This document shows, in pieces, positions 11,922 through 24,655 of a DNA stretch of 64,000 nt (within the stretch, counting starts at the first letter, position 1; the number at the start of each line of letters is the position of its first letter). A program made the position numbers and the translations under genes. This DNA is from Bombardia bombarda (lineage: Eukaryota; Ascomycota; Sordariomycetes; Sordariales; Lasiosphaeriaceae): contig JAULSR010000001.1 of the NCBI GenBank assembly GCA_030512295.1, positions 1 through 64,000 on the forward strand. Reading direction: 5' to 3'. The notes beneath the pieces were generated by a model. It searched no databases and was not told the origin of the DNA. It saw only the letters and a program-made list of their open reading frames with translations.

Positions 11922-13963
11922 TTATTCATCCGTCGTCGTCTCCAAGGGTGCATCCTCAACCAGAGAACCAGCCTGATTCTCTTCCTCGACTAAAGTGCTC
12001 CCTGCTGGCGGAAAGTTGGAAAACAACAGCACGCCTGTCGCTATCAGTGCAATGGCGGCATTGCAGTAAAATGTCAGATGCGGTTTCCCGACCTGGGCAA
12101 GTGCCGCAAAGACAAATCCAAACAAACCTTGGGTGCACAGCCGTGCAATATTCTCAACTAGTGTTAGGGCGTTCAGTGCGTCTGTCCGCTCTGACCGTGA
12201 GCACATGTCTACCATGACGCCCTTGGCTGCCGGGGCAGAGCCAGACGCAAAGGGAAGCATGAAGGCTGCCAAATAGATGTGCCACTTCTCCGTGGCAAAC
12301 GCGGCGCACATTGTCAACGCGCCATCCAGCACCAAACTGTATCTGAGGAAGAACAGGTCGAACCCGGTTTTGAGGTCATCAGCTTCAGCGGATGTCCCTT
12401 GAACCTGTGCATCGGGAACAATCCCGATAGGTTCTTCCCCAGCGTTAGCACCAATCGGGGACTCAAATTCTTCAGGCCGCGTCGGTAGGCCAGTAACTTG
12501 AGAGCATCCTGCTTCAACACGGAGCGATTTTGTGACCGATGAATGGCTTGGGTGGCGTGAGTGGTACCAATTGCGTCCGCTGCTGATTATACGTGGAAAG
12601 AGAAAAAGAAGGAACAGGGCGCGGCAGAATGCCCAGCCACTCATGACAAAGCCGTTGTCGTTCTAGAGAAGAACCGAGTGGTTAGAAGATGCAGTGGTTT
12701 TTCTTGGGTACAAATGTTTTGAGGGATGAATACGTACCTGGCTAAAGTTGAAGACGTAGGTAGCGTACATTTGTATCAACAAGGGCGCGTAGTCGGTAGC
12801 AAGCTAGTAATACCAAGTCAGCAACAGTAAAGTTTTCCGGTCCTTAGGATAGAAGCGCACCACTCCCAAGAAAACACCGGCACACAGAAATACTACGCCG
12901 TAATGCTTCTTTGTTATGCCAGTCTCGAGACGGACGGTCTGCGAGGAGAGCACTTTCAATGGGGCGAGGAAGCCCGCGAAACCCTTCACCGGAGGCTTCT
13001 TTCCATCTGACATGGCCTCTGGGGGGATGTATGGCAACGCAAACCTTGCATAGAGCGTGGCAATCAGGAACGAGAAGAAAGCGACCTGGAACGGCTTTAC
13101 GACGCCCCAGGAATCTCCGATGAGGCCGCCACCTATACCATCGTCAGTAACAGCACAGAAAGACTTGGTGTCGAAAATAGGTGGGCTATGAGTTGAGGAA
13201 AGGAGAGAACATTGCTTACTCAGATATCCGATCGCTTGTCCCAACATGAAACAGCCCTTGAACACAGCAGTCCCGTCAGCAATGGCTACTTGATGGTATA
13301 AGGTACTGGTACAATTACCTGCAACATGCCAAAGACAGCTGTCCGCCTTATGGGCTCGACAGTCTCGCTAACCATAATGTTGATGACCAATATGTAGCCA
13401 TAGGGCCCTCCTATCATAGTGATGAGCTGCGTCGCCTGGAATATGGCAATGCCGGTCTGGCCGCCAGCAATGACGCCAAGAATCTGTAACACAACTCTGA
13501 TGGCAGGAACAAAGGTTTGTAGAAACAGAGTGAATCTAGGCCCGAATCTTTTGACCATCCAGCCGGCGACAAACAAGTTAAACGTGCCACATATGGTAGT
13601 GGACATGCCCAGGATGGCAACCTGCTGGGCCGTGGCACCGGCGATGGCATCGCGGCTGCAGCGATTGCCGATGCCGACAAAAGGCGGATGCGTCGCATAA
13701 TACGCGTCGCACTCCATGATGTAGAACACATAAAAGATGGGCACCTGCGTGAAGCTGAAGGACAGCGTGATGAGAAATCCAGCCAGGAGGACGCGCTTTT
13801 CCACATCTAGCTTCCATAGGTTCAATATCCTGCTGGTAGTGCTGGACTGCTTGCTGCTATCGATCCCAGCGTCGCCGGGAATGGCGCCATTGCTGTGGTT
13901 ATCGGAGGGAGTAGGAGTGGGAAGGAGCGGGGTAGTTTCGGTCGCAGCTTGGGATTCAGTCAT
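11922..13963 (-). CDS. MFS transporter (12-TM class, function unknown)
   Basis: Spliced model of 586 residues: exons 13319-13963, 13220-13256, 12861-13132, 12738-12803 and 11922-12662. All four introns are GT-AG, 57-87 bp, and the frame is kept at each junction. ATG at 13963 is chosen because the open frame further upstream begins with GTG. The N-terminus has a TTPLLP motif typical of vacuolar or endosomal MFS proteins. Hydrophobic helices follow, with loop motifs such as GWMVKRFGPR between TM2 and TM3 and a GQAIGYLSGGLIGD segment. A long polar central loop (about residues 360-420) lies between two helix bundles, and the C-terminal tail is acidic. Substrate is not predictable; the arrangement is closest to SLC46/HIAT-like fungal MFS proteins, which is an inference. 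Confidence 0.8.
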
Positions 13964-14666
13964 TATCACTGGTCTGTATCCAACGCTGTACGACCTTGTT
14001 TGTTGAGTTGATTGACACTCTGGGATGCCCTTTGGTAGAAGCTAATATCTGAACTAATTTCTAAAAGTGAAGCGTGAAAGAAGGGCAAAGAACGGAAATT
14101 TGCTTCTGTTTTTGAAAGGGCGGAGATGGCAGTGGGGAGTGTCAATTAAAATTCAGCGATGCGGTTGGCCGATAAAGGAGCATTAGTTCCGTGACGCAAT
14201 CTGTCTAGATCAGGGATAAACGGTCCGCGGTCGGTCGCTACCTCCCTTACCTAAGATAAGGTAAGGGGGGATTTTCTTAACTGAAGGTTCTGTCCACCAT
14301 CCTTCACCGAAGTTGATAGCACTGTAGGTGAGAGTGACATGAATCCAAAACAAACATAGTATTTATGCCAGCTAATGCAAATCACAAAAAGCTTGTTAAT
14401 CTTTATAAGGTTTCATACGACGGTTGCTTAAAGTTGCATAAGACGTGCTGTGTGGCATGGCTTCAAATGTGATGCATACTTAACTCAACTAGGAAAATGA
14501 AACGAAAAAGGTAAATGATGATGCGGAGAGAAGTGCATGGCGCGTAAAGTATGAACAAGAAAGTAAAGAAACAGCCCAGACAAAACATATATACATGGCT
14601 GATGGAAGCAACCCATCATGATAGGTAATCATCCAATCCCCTTCTCAACAAACACCGACAAGATAT
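13964..14666. other. Intergenic with a perfect 9-bp inverted repeat
   Basis: Promoter side of the MFS gene and 3' side of the AA13 gene. At 14244-14267 there is CCCTTACCT, a 6-base spacer, and AGGTAAGGG, a perfect inverted repeat about 280 bp upstream of the MFS start. It could be a regulator site or a hairpin. No other gene is seen. Confidence 0.5.
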
Positions 14667-15924
14667 TTATCGCCAGGTGGCGCTGACAGAACTGGCTGCC
14701 GAGCACCCAGTGGGCACTGTGAATGAACGATTGGGATCGCTTTCCCACGTCACTGCTCCAGAGCTCTCAACCTTGATGAACTTGTACTGGAAGGTGGTTC
14801 CAGCTGGCAGATTCATGGTGGTGGTCCACAGAGGATTGGAGGTGGTGTACCCCGAGGCAGAAAGAGCAACGGCGGACGCGGTATTCCAGCTGCCAAGCTG
14901 GGAAATGGAGCCAACCACCTTGATGTTCTGGCCGTAGCTTGTCGACACAAGCTCGTTGAAGGTCACGGCGACATTTGACACAGCGACGCAAGAGGCAGAG
15001 GCAGAAGTACCAGCCGAAGTTGTGCTTGTGGACAGGGTGGTGGCGGTGGCGGTGCTGCTGACCGAGGCGCTGGCGCTCGACTGCGAGCCTCCAGTACCGC
15101 CTGTGATGGCAATATCGGCGCATGAGAGATAGATCTGACCCGTCTGGAATGAGTTCCACTTGAAGGAGAGAAGGGTGTGAGCCGACGAGTAGTTGGGGAT
15201 CTTGATCTTCTTGCTGACGGTGTATCCTCCAGAGATGGTAGTGAAGCACGATCCGATGGCCGAGCCGTCGACACCCTGGCAGCCTCTGCGGCTGTCAGCC
15301 TGGAAGGCATTGCAGGTGAACCAGTCGTTGCGCCAGCAAGCCTGTCCCTGCTGGCAGTCTGGGCTGTAGCCGCACGACTGGCCAGTCACATCAGTGCAGG
15401 GAAGAGTTCCCTTGGTGAAGCAGTCCTCGGCAGCCTGCTTCTCGGCGTCGGTGGGCAGGTAGCCCGGAGTGAGGAACTTGTCGACCAGTGCTTGGTCCTG
15501 GCAGATGCGGTAGCTGAACATGCCGCCATGGTCGCCGTTGTTGTCCACACACCACTGCACGTCAACTGTCTGACCCGCTGAGTACGACGCCACCGTCGAC
15601 TTGCCCCAGGCGCTGCCAGGCTGGTTGTAGTCGATACTGACACGCGCATTATATCCGCAGGGTCCGCTGCGACCAGCAGCTGCCACCGTCAGGTTCGGCC
15701 ACGACGACACGGGCTCGAGGATGGTGCACTCGGGGCAGGTGTCAAGTTTTGCCTATCATGGCGTGTTAGCTTACTGCAACAATCGACATTTTTCTGTTTC
15801 GGTTGAGAGTGAGACTGCATACCTCTGCGCCAAGACGGGTCCGGCTGGATGGGATGGTGAGATAACCATGACCATGGACGGACACAGCCGCCGAGAGAAG
15901 CGCCAAGCCGAGAGTGAGTTGCAT
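14667..15924 (-). CDS. Starch-active lytic polysaccharide monooxygenase, AA13 with CBM20
   Basis: Two exons, 15823-15924 and 14667-15752, with a 70-bp GT-AG intron, give 395 residues. ATG at 15924 starts a signal peptide; cleavage before [14 protein letters not shown] exposes the N-terminal histidine that AA13 enzymes need for the copper histidine brace. The second brace histidine is probably in [10 protein letters not shown] (about residue 109). Many cysteines follow, as in the family. A Ser/Thr-rich linker (about residues 245-285) leads to a C-terminal CBM20 starch-binding domain, with [15 protein letters not shown] and [11 protein letters not shown]13 enzymes oxidatively cleave alpha-1,4 glucan and act outside the cell together with amylases. 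The gene is in the same window as, but 31 kb from, the GH13 glucosidase and sugar permease. Confidence 0.92.
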
Positions 15925-17318
15925 ATTGCCGTCTGTGGGGGAGTGGTGATTTGCCTAGGGTGTTGAGAGTGAGGCTAGAGAACGGGATGGAGAAGAATGA
16001 AGAACAACACATTCGACCATTCCATCCCAGCATCTATATACTATTCAGCGACAAGCCCTTCATTGCAGCGTCAACTGCCGATTTCATGAAGCTGCCGTCA
16101 TTGCTCACCATTCAAGTTTTAGACTCCACCAACTCCATGCCAGGAAAGGTCACGGAGTCGCATTCTCGTCGGCGACTTCTTCGGTCGAGCTCGACGACGA
16201 TAGAGGCGCCGAAGTACGTCCAGCGGGGATATACAGCCCTATAAGCCCGGAAATGGGACATGTGACTGCCATAGATGCACAATGTCAGGGTCTAGTCTAT
16301 AATATTCGGCATGAAGCGCCAGCCGCCTCCAACGCCTCCACCGCTTCCACCGCTTCCATGGTCCAGCCACAATCCGGGGCCCCGGGGGGTATTGTGGGGT
16401 CTGCCCCGTTCTTGTCATGCGTCATGGGGTGTCGGTTAGTAGTTCCGGTGCTTTATCGGGTCCCGTTGCTGTTTCGGGCAGTAGTCCGGCGTGGAGGAGA
16501 TGGGGAACATGGGGAAAACATGGAGAGAATGCAACGACGCGCTCAAACGGTCCGAATCAACATCGGCATTGGCGTCCATCCACGTCATGTCAATCGCCGA
16601 ACTAGCGCCGCCGTTAGTTTTTTTTTTTTCTTGTCTTTGCCGCCGTCCCCTTTTGCTGCTTCTGCGGGATGCATGTGCATGAACTTACCTGGCCATCTTC
16701 ATCTTTTTTCCAGCTTTGACGACTGGACTTTGTTGACGTGCCGTTCCCCTATGTTGCTTGCCCCCTGTGGCGATCCAGCACTTGTTTTTAGCTTAGTGTC
16801 AACTTTTCGACAACCCTGATCATTTTACACTACTTGGCATTACAAGCGCTTGTTCCACGGTAGTTGCTGTTCAATCCCGTCCCAACCATCATGATAGTTC
16901 TACGCGGGCGGAGCCGCTCGCTACTACTAGCTTGAGGTTATTAGCTCCTCATCTCCGGATAGTATAGAATTCAAGCCCCTTACCCATGCCTCTTGTCCCT
17001 GCGTGTTCATCTGATTTGGAAGGGTGCCGCAAAAGTGACTATATCGCGCCAAACATTCATTTGTCCCAAGTGTTTAAACGTTGCACGTTTGCCATGCTGT
17101 TTCATCTTGCTTGACATTGAGTAAAGGTGCAAGAACGTTACTAAGTCCTCTATGGATATTAAGTGCCTAAGTACATGTATGCAGAGGCATCAATGAGCCT
17201 GTAAAGCAACCACCTAAGGACAAGTTCTGCAGCGAATCTCAATTAGTTTGTCGGGCCACGATATTGGCGGCCAGAAGCATAAGCGACGGATTTGAGCAAG
17301 TATTACAGCGTACTGCGC
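15925..17318. other. Intergenic, no gene supported
   Basis: Promoter of the AA13 gene (right side) and 3' flank of the RBR gene. A short run of 9-bp repeats based on CCTCCACCG lies near 16325-16360. Plus-strand frames here have no family resemblance and are not called. Confidence 0.5.
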
Positions 17319-18728
17319 TCATCGACGACGGCTGAACCGGCATCTGTGGCATAGCATGAGACGGCATTGCCGACACTCATAGATGTAATTAGGGAGCTCG
17401 TCGTTGCACTCCTCACAGTTGTGTCGACCGCCCTGAATATCCCATTCGCCATGACGACATTCATGGTTGCGCACCAAGTTACGTCGCTCCGTCTCAACTC
17501 GTGCCCTTCTCTCCGCCGCGTTCAGTTCAAGCTGATTGACGACGACGTCCCGGTTGACGACGGCATTTGCTCGAGCAAGCAGTCTGTCTTCCTCCCACTG
17601 TGGACACGTGCAGGTCTTCCAGCGCTCTCCACAAATATAACAGAACTGAGTTCCACACTTGCATGCTGTAATACACCATTAGTCTCTGGACCAACATACT
17701 TACTTCCAGTTCATCTACAACTCTCATTTTGACTTACTGATGTGGTTGCATCCATGATCCAACTCAACCATATGGTGACAAGAAACGCATCGCTTCCAAC
17801 CTTGCTCAATCGCAAGATCAAGCAGAGAACGTACTGCAGGATCATTTGGACAATCACTGCCTTGATGGGAGCGGCCCTTGCAAGTGGTACATGTGGCTGT
17901 GTGGCATTTGACGCAGCGTGCGATACCATTCTCGATGAACTGGGGCGACACGAAGCTGGAGCATGACGGCGCATGGCAGTACGTTCTGTTCGGTGTTCCA
18001 AATTCGGTTTTCTTTTCCTCGAATTCGCGCAGGACTTCAGACGGGAGCAATGAGCGAGATGCTTCGAATGGCACTGAGTTGTAGCAGCAGCGCGGAGGAA
18101 ACAAACTTTCGTCGGTGAATGATGTTCTGAACAGATTCTCTAGGCAGCCCCGACAATAGGAATGACCGCAAGAGGAAGTGGCGACATGGGAAGAATCGTA
18201 CTTATCGGTGCAGATAACGCATTCCTTCATTGTCTCGCTCGAATCCGTGTTTCCTCTGCTCGCAGCCCATGACGAAGATTCAGCTTGAGTACCATGAGGG
18301 TCTTCATGATCATGGCAGGCGCCGTTAAACACCTGCAACTTGTCGAGAAACTCGTCCGAGACTGGGTTGAGCCGAACACGAGACATGTTTGGAATTGCAG
18401 AAGCTTGCGGATCGGTAGCATCTTCTGAGCTCATGCTGTGTGCCAGCTCTCGGTCCTGGATTGCTTGTGCTTCCTGCGCGTCGGAAACTCGAATCAAGTC
18501 CGCGTCCATTCTAACAGCGCGATCGATACTGGCACACATTTCCTGGTCAGAGACATTCTGGAGGCATTGCTGCAGTTCGGCTTTGTACGTCTCCAAGGCA
18601 AGCGCAATGTCGTCAATCTCCCCTTCTCGGCCTTTACCCTTTTGGTGACCCACAAGATCTGAGAGTTCGCTGAGTTGGATCTCAATGATGAGTCGGCCAG
18701 TTGAAGGGTCCATGTTCATGAATTCCAT
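17319..18728 (-). CDS. RBR-type E3 ubiquitin ligase (RING1-IBR-RING2)
   Basis: Two exons, 17738-18728 and 17319-17665, with a 72-bp intron, give 445 residues. Start is the ATG at 18728; the frame is open further upstream but without ATG. The N-terminal 190 residues are charged and of unknown function. RING1 begins CVICTDKYDSSHVATSSCGH, followed by an IBR with YCHAPSC, CVKCHTATCTTC and a final Cys. RING2 has CVSCHHMVELDHGCNHITCKC, then FCYICGERW. RBR enzymes pass ubiquitin through a RING2 cysteine; the Cys of HITC is the candidate. The intron falls exactly between the codons of this HIT-C sequence, so splicing is needed to make the active site. The C-terminus has a further Cys/His-rich segment (HECRHGEW to CHRC). 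Substrate unknown. Confidence 0.9.
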
Positions 18729-20065
18729 TGTCGCAAACGTTGACGGTAGACCTTCGAAGCATTCCAGTGTATGAGACAAGACGAGGAGAGATATTTATCG
18801 GTGATTCCGTGTCAGGGAGATTGATTAAAAATCGGCCAAGGTGAATTGGATGTCAATTGTTGCAAGTGATAACCGTGCTTAAATGACAAGGACTTTATCG
18901 CGTCGGTTTGCACAAGAAAGGAAATGGTAGCGGAAACCAAGTGCACTGGGTTAGAGACGTACGACTTGGCAAAACAGACGGTGATGGTAACGACGGTTAG
19001 GGAGGTGGTCGCCCAGTAATAGAGAAGATTTGCTGCGATTAACTTCTTTGTCGTGCACACATGCAAGAACGTTGGACCTCTTTCTCAGGTGGGGAAATGC
19101 AGGGCAGGGAGTTGATTCTGGGAGGTAGGATGCGAGGATGAAGATGCAAGTGTATGACCGGAATCTGCTGGTGAAAATGACCGTGTGAAACGCCTAGACT
19201 TGCAGAGAAAGCTGCTTACTCTAAAGGCAAATCTTGCGTTGGCGGGAGATTGTGAGATTTTAAGAAAGGTTTCCAATTAAACAGGTACCAGCGCGCGCGC
19301 AGCTCACACGCGGTGGTCGTCAAGATACTCACCTAGGTGAGAGCTATTATCGTGGGCTCCACTATCGATAAGACAACGGTTTAGCGTGGCATAAATATGC
19401 ATGCCTGCCTTGTTGCCTGATCGTAAGTGTGCTTACCGTGGGGGTTTTCCGCGCACCTTTTGCTTAGTTCTAGTATTCTCTTCATCTAGCATCACTTCTT
19501 TTTCCCTGTCTTCTGAGTTTCCCCTTTATCCACTTATTAGCCGTCAGTTCAATGCAGGAAGAATACCTACATAGCGGACGCTAGCTAACTGAATGCGGTG
19601 CAAAGAACAATGTGTAACTAAACAAGAATGGCACTACCTTAATTAACGTTATGCAATGGCATCCTCAATTAACACCATCCTGTCTCCCTTTCTGTCTGAT
19701 GGGCTCATTTGCCTAGGGACCGCAATGACCCTAGGTGTGATAGTTTGTGTCCCAACAAAGGAGGTCGATTGCGAGCAATAGAGTCAGTTTGGTCTTAATT
19801 TCTGGCTCCGCTATCCTTCGCGTCTACTTCACCTATTTCAAGTTTGTTCACCCCTCAACTGAGTTGCATTTCCCACCAAACACTAAGACGCATCAGTTTT
19901 CTCGGTTTTTTTTACTCACCAAAAAGCTCACATCACCATGTAAGTCACAGGCAGACCTGACCAGAGGCAGACAGGGACTCAAATTCCAACCGCGGTTGAC
20001 ACGCACATTGACGTTCTGAATGCCTCAAGATTATATACATACGCCCGACAAGACCTGCGGCCACC
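18729..20065. other. Intergenic between divergent RBR and GNAT genes
   Basis: About 1.3 kb shared upstream region. It holds a short GC dinucleotide run near 19293-19302 and several ACCTAGGT-like palindromic words (for example near 19331). No gene is recognised on either strand. Confidence 0.5.
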
Positions 20066-20701
20066 ATGCCTCCGTCGAACACCGCCACCATTCGGCCCTC
20101 CCACACCATCACAACCCCGCGGCTCACCATCCGCACCACAGTGCCCGCCGATGCACCTGGCATCGCCGCCCTTCGCAGTCACCCCGCCAACAACCCATAC
20201 ACAAAACCCGACTCTCCTGACCCGGCCGCCTACCTGGAGCGCATGAGACAATGGCACGCTGCCACTGCCGAGGGCAGGAGCGCCTTCATGGTCATCCTAC
20301 TGCACCCAACCCCCGATACTGCATCCGAGTCTAATGAGCCCGAGGGTCTGGTCGGCTTCGGTGGCTTCAACGAGTTCCGCTGGCTCGGCGACGACAGCGA
20401 AACCCAGGAGCTGGAGGCCGACATTGGCGGGCAGATTGATCACGCCTATTGGCGACGACCTTCGAGTCTCTGGGGGCCACGTGGGTGTCCATCGTCACCC
20501 GGATTGAGCGAGATCGAGAAACCGAGAATTAGTGAAGATAAGACCCAGAGCGATTGGGTGTATCGCTTTTTCAAGTCAGCATTGGGAGGAAGAGCAGGAC
20601 TGAAGAGCAGTCAATGGCAAGTGGCCGCTATGAGGCCAATTTCTTTCTGTCTAGAAATACGGCATATCCAAAGATACCGCGCACAAATAAACCAAAACTG
20701 A
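20066..20701 (+). pseudogene. GNAT N-acetyltransferase, probably decayed
   Basis: The ATG at 20066 is in a strong context (GCCACCATGCC). The first 130 codons look like a fungal GNAT: TPRLTIRTTVPADAPGIAAL, then GLVGFGGFNEF and EADIGGQIDHAYWRR. Directly after YWRR the expected acetyl-CoA loop (R/QxxGxG/A) and its helix are missing. The sequence resumes in another frame with FESLGATWVSIVTR, which is the next conserved GNAT strand. So a block of roughly 60 bases that is not a multiple of three seems deleted. The remaining open frame to 20701 is unrelated out-of-frame sequence. The gene converges on the MFS gene whose stop is 18 bp away. An alternative is an unusual splice form, but no intron restores the lost loop. 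Confidence 0.65.
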
Positions 20702-20718
20702 TATTAACACAGACCCAG

Positions 20719-22692
20719 TTATGTCGTGGCAAAGTTCAAGGGTCCCGCCCAAACTCGCATCTGCTTTCCCCACTTCAACAGCACGAGAATGAACAAAAAT
20801 GAAACACCACAGATGGCGCCCTGGATGCCAAAGCTGACCTTTGTCCCCTGGTTCTCCGCCCATGTCACCTGGAAGTAGCTGATGATGAAGCCACCAATCG
20901 TCCTGGAAGCATTCAACCACGCAGACACCTCGCCTGATGCCTCGGGGTAGCTATCGAGCACATAGCTGCTCAGAGCCACCGTGGTGATCATCAGACCAAA
21001 GACATACAGTCCCCACGATACAGCTGTCGCCATGTAATGCCATCCGTTCTCGAGGCACTGGCCGATCAGGACCAGGCCTACAATGATAAACGGTGTGGAC
21101 AGAAAGGTAGCCTGCAATCGCACCTCGGGCTCGAAATGGCCCTTGTGCTTGCGGATGTAGCGCCTCGCCAACGCGTCGTGCAGCCAGTGGCCCATGATCT
21201 CGCCCAATGCCGTCGCCACGATGGGCGTGAAGTAGAAGAAGCCAACTTGTCGGGGGCCGAAGCCATACAGGGGGGTAACGAATATAGCGAGAGTTGTGTT
21301 GATGCCTACGGCAAAGGCAAAGAACTAGGAGAAGGTTGAGTCAGATTTAAGGATAAACAGTGCATGGAGCCATGGGAGAAAAAGACGTACTAGGATATAC
21401 GAGAAACAGGCCAAGACAACTGCCGGCTTAAGCAACACGCTCGCTGTACGCCACCATGCCTGGCCAAACGAGTTGATAGGTCGCCGCTTGCCCATAATCA
21501 CGGCCGCTCCCGTCAACTGGCTGATGCGATTACCATGCGGCTCTTGCTCGTTGGCAGGGATGCCACGGTTGTAGTAGGTCTCTGAAAGAAAGAAAACGAT
21601 CAAGGCCAATGCCAGAACATTGATGGCGAAGAAGACCCAAAAGGGAACTGGCCAACGTTGGGTCTCGATCATGAAGGCGGCGAGAAGTGGGCCAAGATAG
21701 GGACTCATGATGAAGAAAGACCTATACAGTAGAGAGAGAAAGACTGTTAGCTGGGACATGATTCCTGAAGATGGCTGGATCCAATGACTCACGCCCAGAT
21801 GTTAATCTTTCGTGCCCGCTCGTGAAAGAAGAATATGTCCTGAATGGTGATCAAGCCGCCAGCTTGCATGACGGCGGCGAAGAAGCCGTTGAGGATGCGA
21901 GCCGCCATGAAAGACTCGAAGGTCACTGCGCCTGCACACCACGCTGCCGTCGCGGTCGAGAGCAGGACCCACCAGAAGGCGACGGGGAGACGACCAATCC
22001 AGGCGCTGAATGCCACAGCTGTTGAGATTTGGAAAAGGTCGCATGGTTAGACTGGTTGGTAGGCAGTGGCTTGATATGCGCCCTGTTGCAGAAACTCACC
22101 AAAGACACCTCCTGCACCAATCATAAACACATTTCCGGCCTGGGAGTGGTTGACTTCGTCTGGAGTCATGTTCCATTCGCTGTATCAATAGGTATACTTG
22201 TCAGTAACCGCTCGACACCTCAAACCCAGCACTGACATGGGCCGACATCAACCCCTTGAAACTATGTTGGTAGACATGGGAAGCTTACACAGCCTGCGGC
22301 AGCAATGTCACAGCGCCCACAGCACTACCATAGTCGGGCAGAAATCCGCAGAGTGACACAATAAACAAGGTCAAATGCTTCTTGTTCCAGCTCCAATTAA
22401 GCGGGTCACTGGGGTCGTCGCTTGGTTGGGGAATTAGGCGCGTGTGGCCGTCCTTCGCAAGCTTGACGCCGGTTGCTGCTGCGTTGCCGCTCTCGCTGTC
22501 GACCTCGATGATGTAGCCCTCATTCTCGCGGAACTCGTGCAGCCACTCCGAGTCGTTTTTTGTCGTGTGTTCTTTTCCTACATCGCCACTATCGTCTTCT
22601 TCTCCTCCGTGCACTCTCTTCTCGTCCGTGTTGGGCGAAGCCTCCAGTTCTGGCCCAGGCGCCGCCGGATCGATGGGTTTGACATCCGACAT
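20719..22692 (-). CDS. MFS transporter, DHA1-like
   Basis: Five exons (22289-22692, 22100-22179, 21793-22018, 21391-21721, 20719-21324), introns 66-109 bp and all GT-AG, give 548 residues. The N-terminal 90 residues are polar and acidic. The DPSDPLNWSWNKK motif then precedes TM1, which is a hallmark of fungal DHA1-type MFS exporters. Later motifs include NGFFAAVMQAGGLITIQDIFF and a large central loop. The second half has GPRQVGFFYFTP and ends GKQMRVW. Proteins of this type export drugs, polyamines or metabolites at the plasma membrane; the substrate here is unknown. It is convergent with the decayed GNAT gene. Confidence 0.85.
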
Positions 22693-24655
22693 GGCCGAAT
22701 TGGTGGACGGGGATGGATGGGGTAGAAGCAGACAGTGGCCAGCTTAATCTAAAATCTAAAAGATTAGACAGTGGGTGGTGCTCACATAAATAGGTACCAC
22801 TGACACGGAATCTAACGTGTATCAACCATGCAGCTGCAACTCAAGAGAATTCCATGGTTGCAACAGCCCATCCTTTGGGCGGGGTGGGGGGTGCCTTCTT
22901 TATCCTCTTCGGATCTAGACCTGCCATTCGGCATCTGTTCAGGGATTTGACTGCGAGTGTGACAAAGCTGCAGCAGACGCGTGCCTGCTTACCGCCCCTT
23001 GGTCCAGTATCACACAAAGACTGCGCGTGCTGTGTGCGGGGCCGAAATTGGGAAATACGCGGCAATGAAGCAACACGGAAACAACACTGAGATGCTACTG
23101 GCTGAGCCCAGCCACCCTTGCGAGCCAACAAAACAAACCCAGAAAGAAGTCGGGTAGCCGATAAAGTTTTTCCGGTCGCACGGTGATGAAAGATGAGACG
23201 GTTGAGGTGCCACTGCAGCTTCGTTACCCCAAACCTGTCTGTTATCCATGAGACAATGAACCTGCAGATGCGCCACAGATCTACCAAGCGGCAATATTGC
23301 TATGACCATAAACAGCAATTGCCGATGAGAGTAAATAATAACGTTGCGGTTAGACAATTTACATAGCAACGGAGAACTATCCGAGATCTCAAGCTACAAA
23401 TTCAGTCGACAAGTCTGCTAACACTTCCGCGTTTCTCATCAGAACCGGGTAGTGTTAGCAAGCTCATCGACCAATGCTGTCCATACCTGCCTCATATTTC
23501 TTGTTTTACAATCTACCACGCTCAACTTGGTGACTCTTGATAATTCCTGGTTTATATCGACGTTGGCTGGATAACCAAGTATGGGGCTGACGGAACCGAC
23601 TAAACTTGGATCTAGATTTGAGGTTCAAGTCTTTTCCCAAATAATATCATTATTTCAGTCTTGACACTGCCAATTATTAATTACATCAGGGCTGTAATGC
23701 AAACTTTCTTTACATATGGAAATGGTTTCATCTAGTAATAATCTATATCACCTTGAGATAGTCAGCGCTTATCCCCAACGTATAGCTAAGTAGAATGTAG
23801 AAATCATATCAAAATGGGTTCATAATCTCTTGTGTTCAGTTCTTCAATACGATCCCGACAGTATGGGACCCAGTTACAGATCGGCTAGCTGGAATTGAAA
23901 AGTTCATACCATTTCCCTGCATCCAATGCAAATGAACTTCTTTCCATGTCCACTGACGTCAGGTATCCACTAGAACTAGAGGGCCCCCCGTTTCATAATT
24001 ACCGAAGTGCTAGAAAATCTTTCCAGTTGTCGGCGGCGACATAGGTGGAGTCTCTACGACTCAAATGCGTTTGTCACCAATTCTCCATGGGTTATGTTAC
24101 GACTATCTTGCCAGCATGCCGAAGGCAGGGAGCGAGCTTTTTTAGCCATGGATATGGATTCCGTTTATAGTAGGAAGCCGAGTGCGTTTTCCTGCAGAGT
24201 ACATTATGTTTCCCTCGCGCGTTGGCCCGTCTGGAATCTGTACAAATCCAAGTCTGGCAACCGCTTGGCTCAAGCTAGTGGCGCTATCAGGTCAAAAATT
24301 TTCCTTAACGTGGATCACCTTACAAACATCCAGCACCAGCATGGGTTAACCTAGCCCCGCTAGGAACAGGGTGAATCATAACGGGGCAAAAGACTAGGAT
24401 ACAGTGGTGACGGTGATTTATAATACGTAGCATGACATAGAAGTTTGGAAGACTTCTCTCTTGTTCTGCCGGGTCCATGTGATGGCGTCGATAAATAGAC
24501 GGCGCAATATTCGCCAGCGTCAACTTCAAACTTGCCCTTTGATTCATTCTCTCCTTCCCACCCAAAGCCACCTCATACAAGTCTTGTCAACCATACCGAA
24601 CCCAATCTAATCGACTCCCTCCAACAAGCCATATCTGCACCAAATTTGACATAAA
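22693..24655. other. Long intergenic region, no gene recognised
   Basis: About 2 kb between the divergent MFS and ADH genes. Frames on both strands show no domain motifs. A CRE-like palindrome TGACGTCA lies at 23954-23961, and a TATA-like ATAAATA at 24491-24497 is suitably placed for the ADH gene. Confidence 0.5.

Noticed and set aside
16253..16819. Plus-strand frame of 188 codons as a gene
   Set aside because: Low-complexity Ala/Ser translation, no motif, no intron structure, and composition like surrounding intergenic DNA.
22841..23369. Minus-strand frames in the 22.8-23.4 kb region as genes
   Set aside because: Overlapping frames of similar length on both strands with no domain resemblance.
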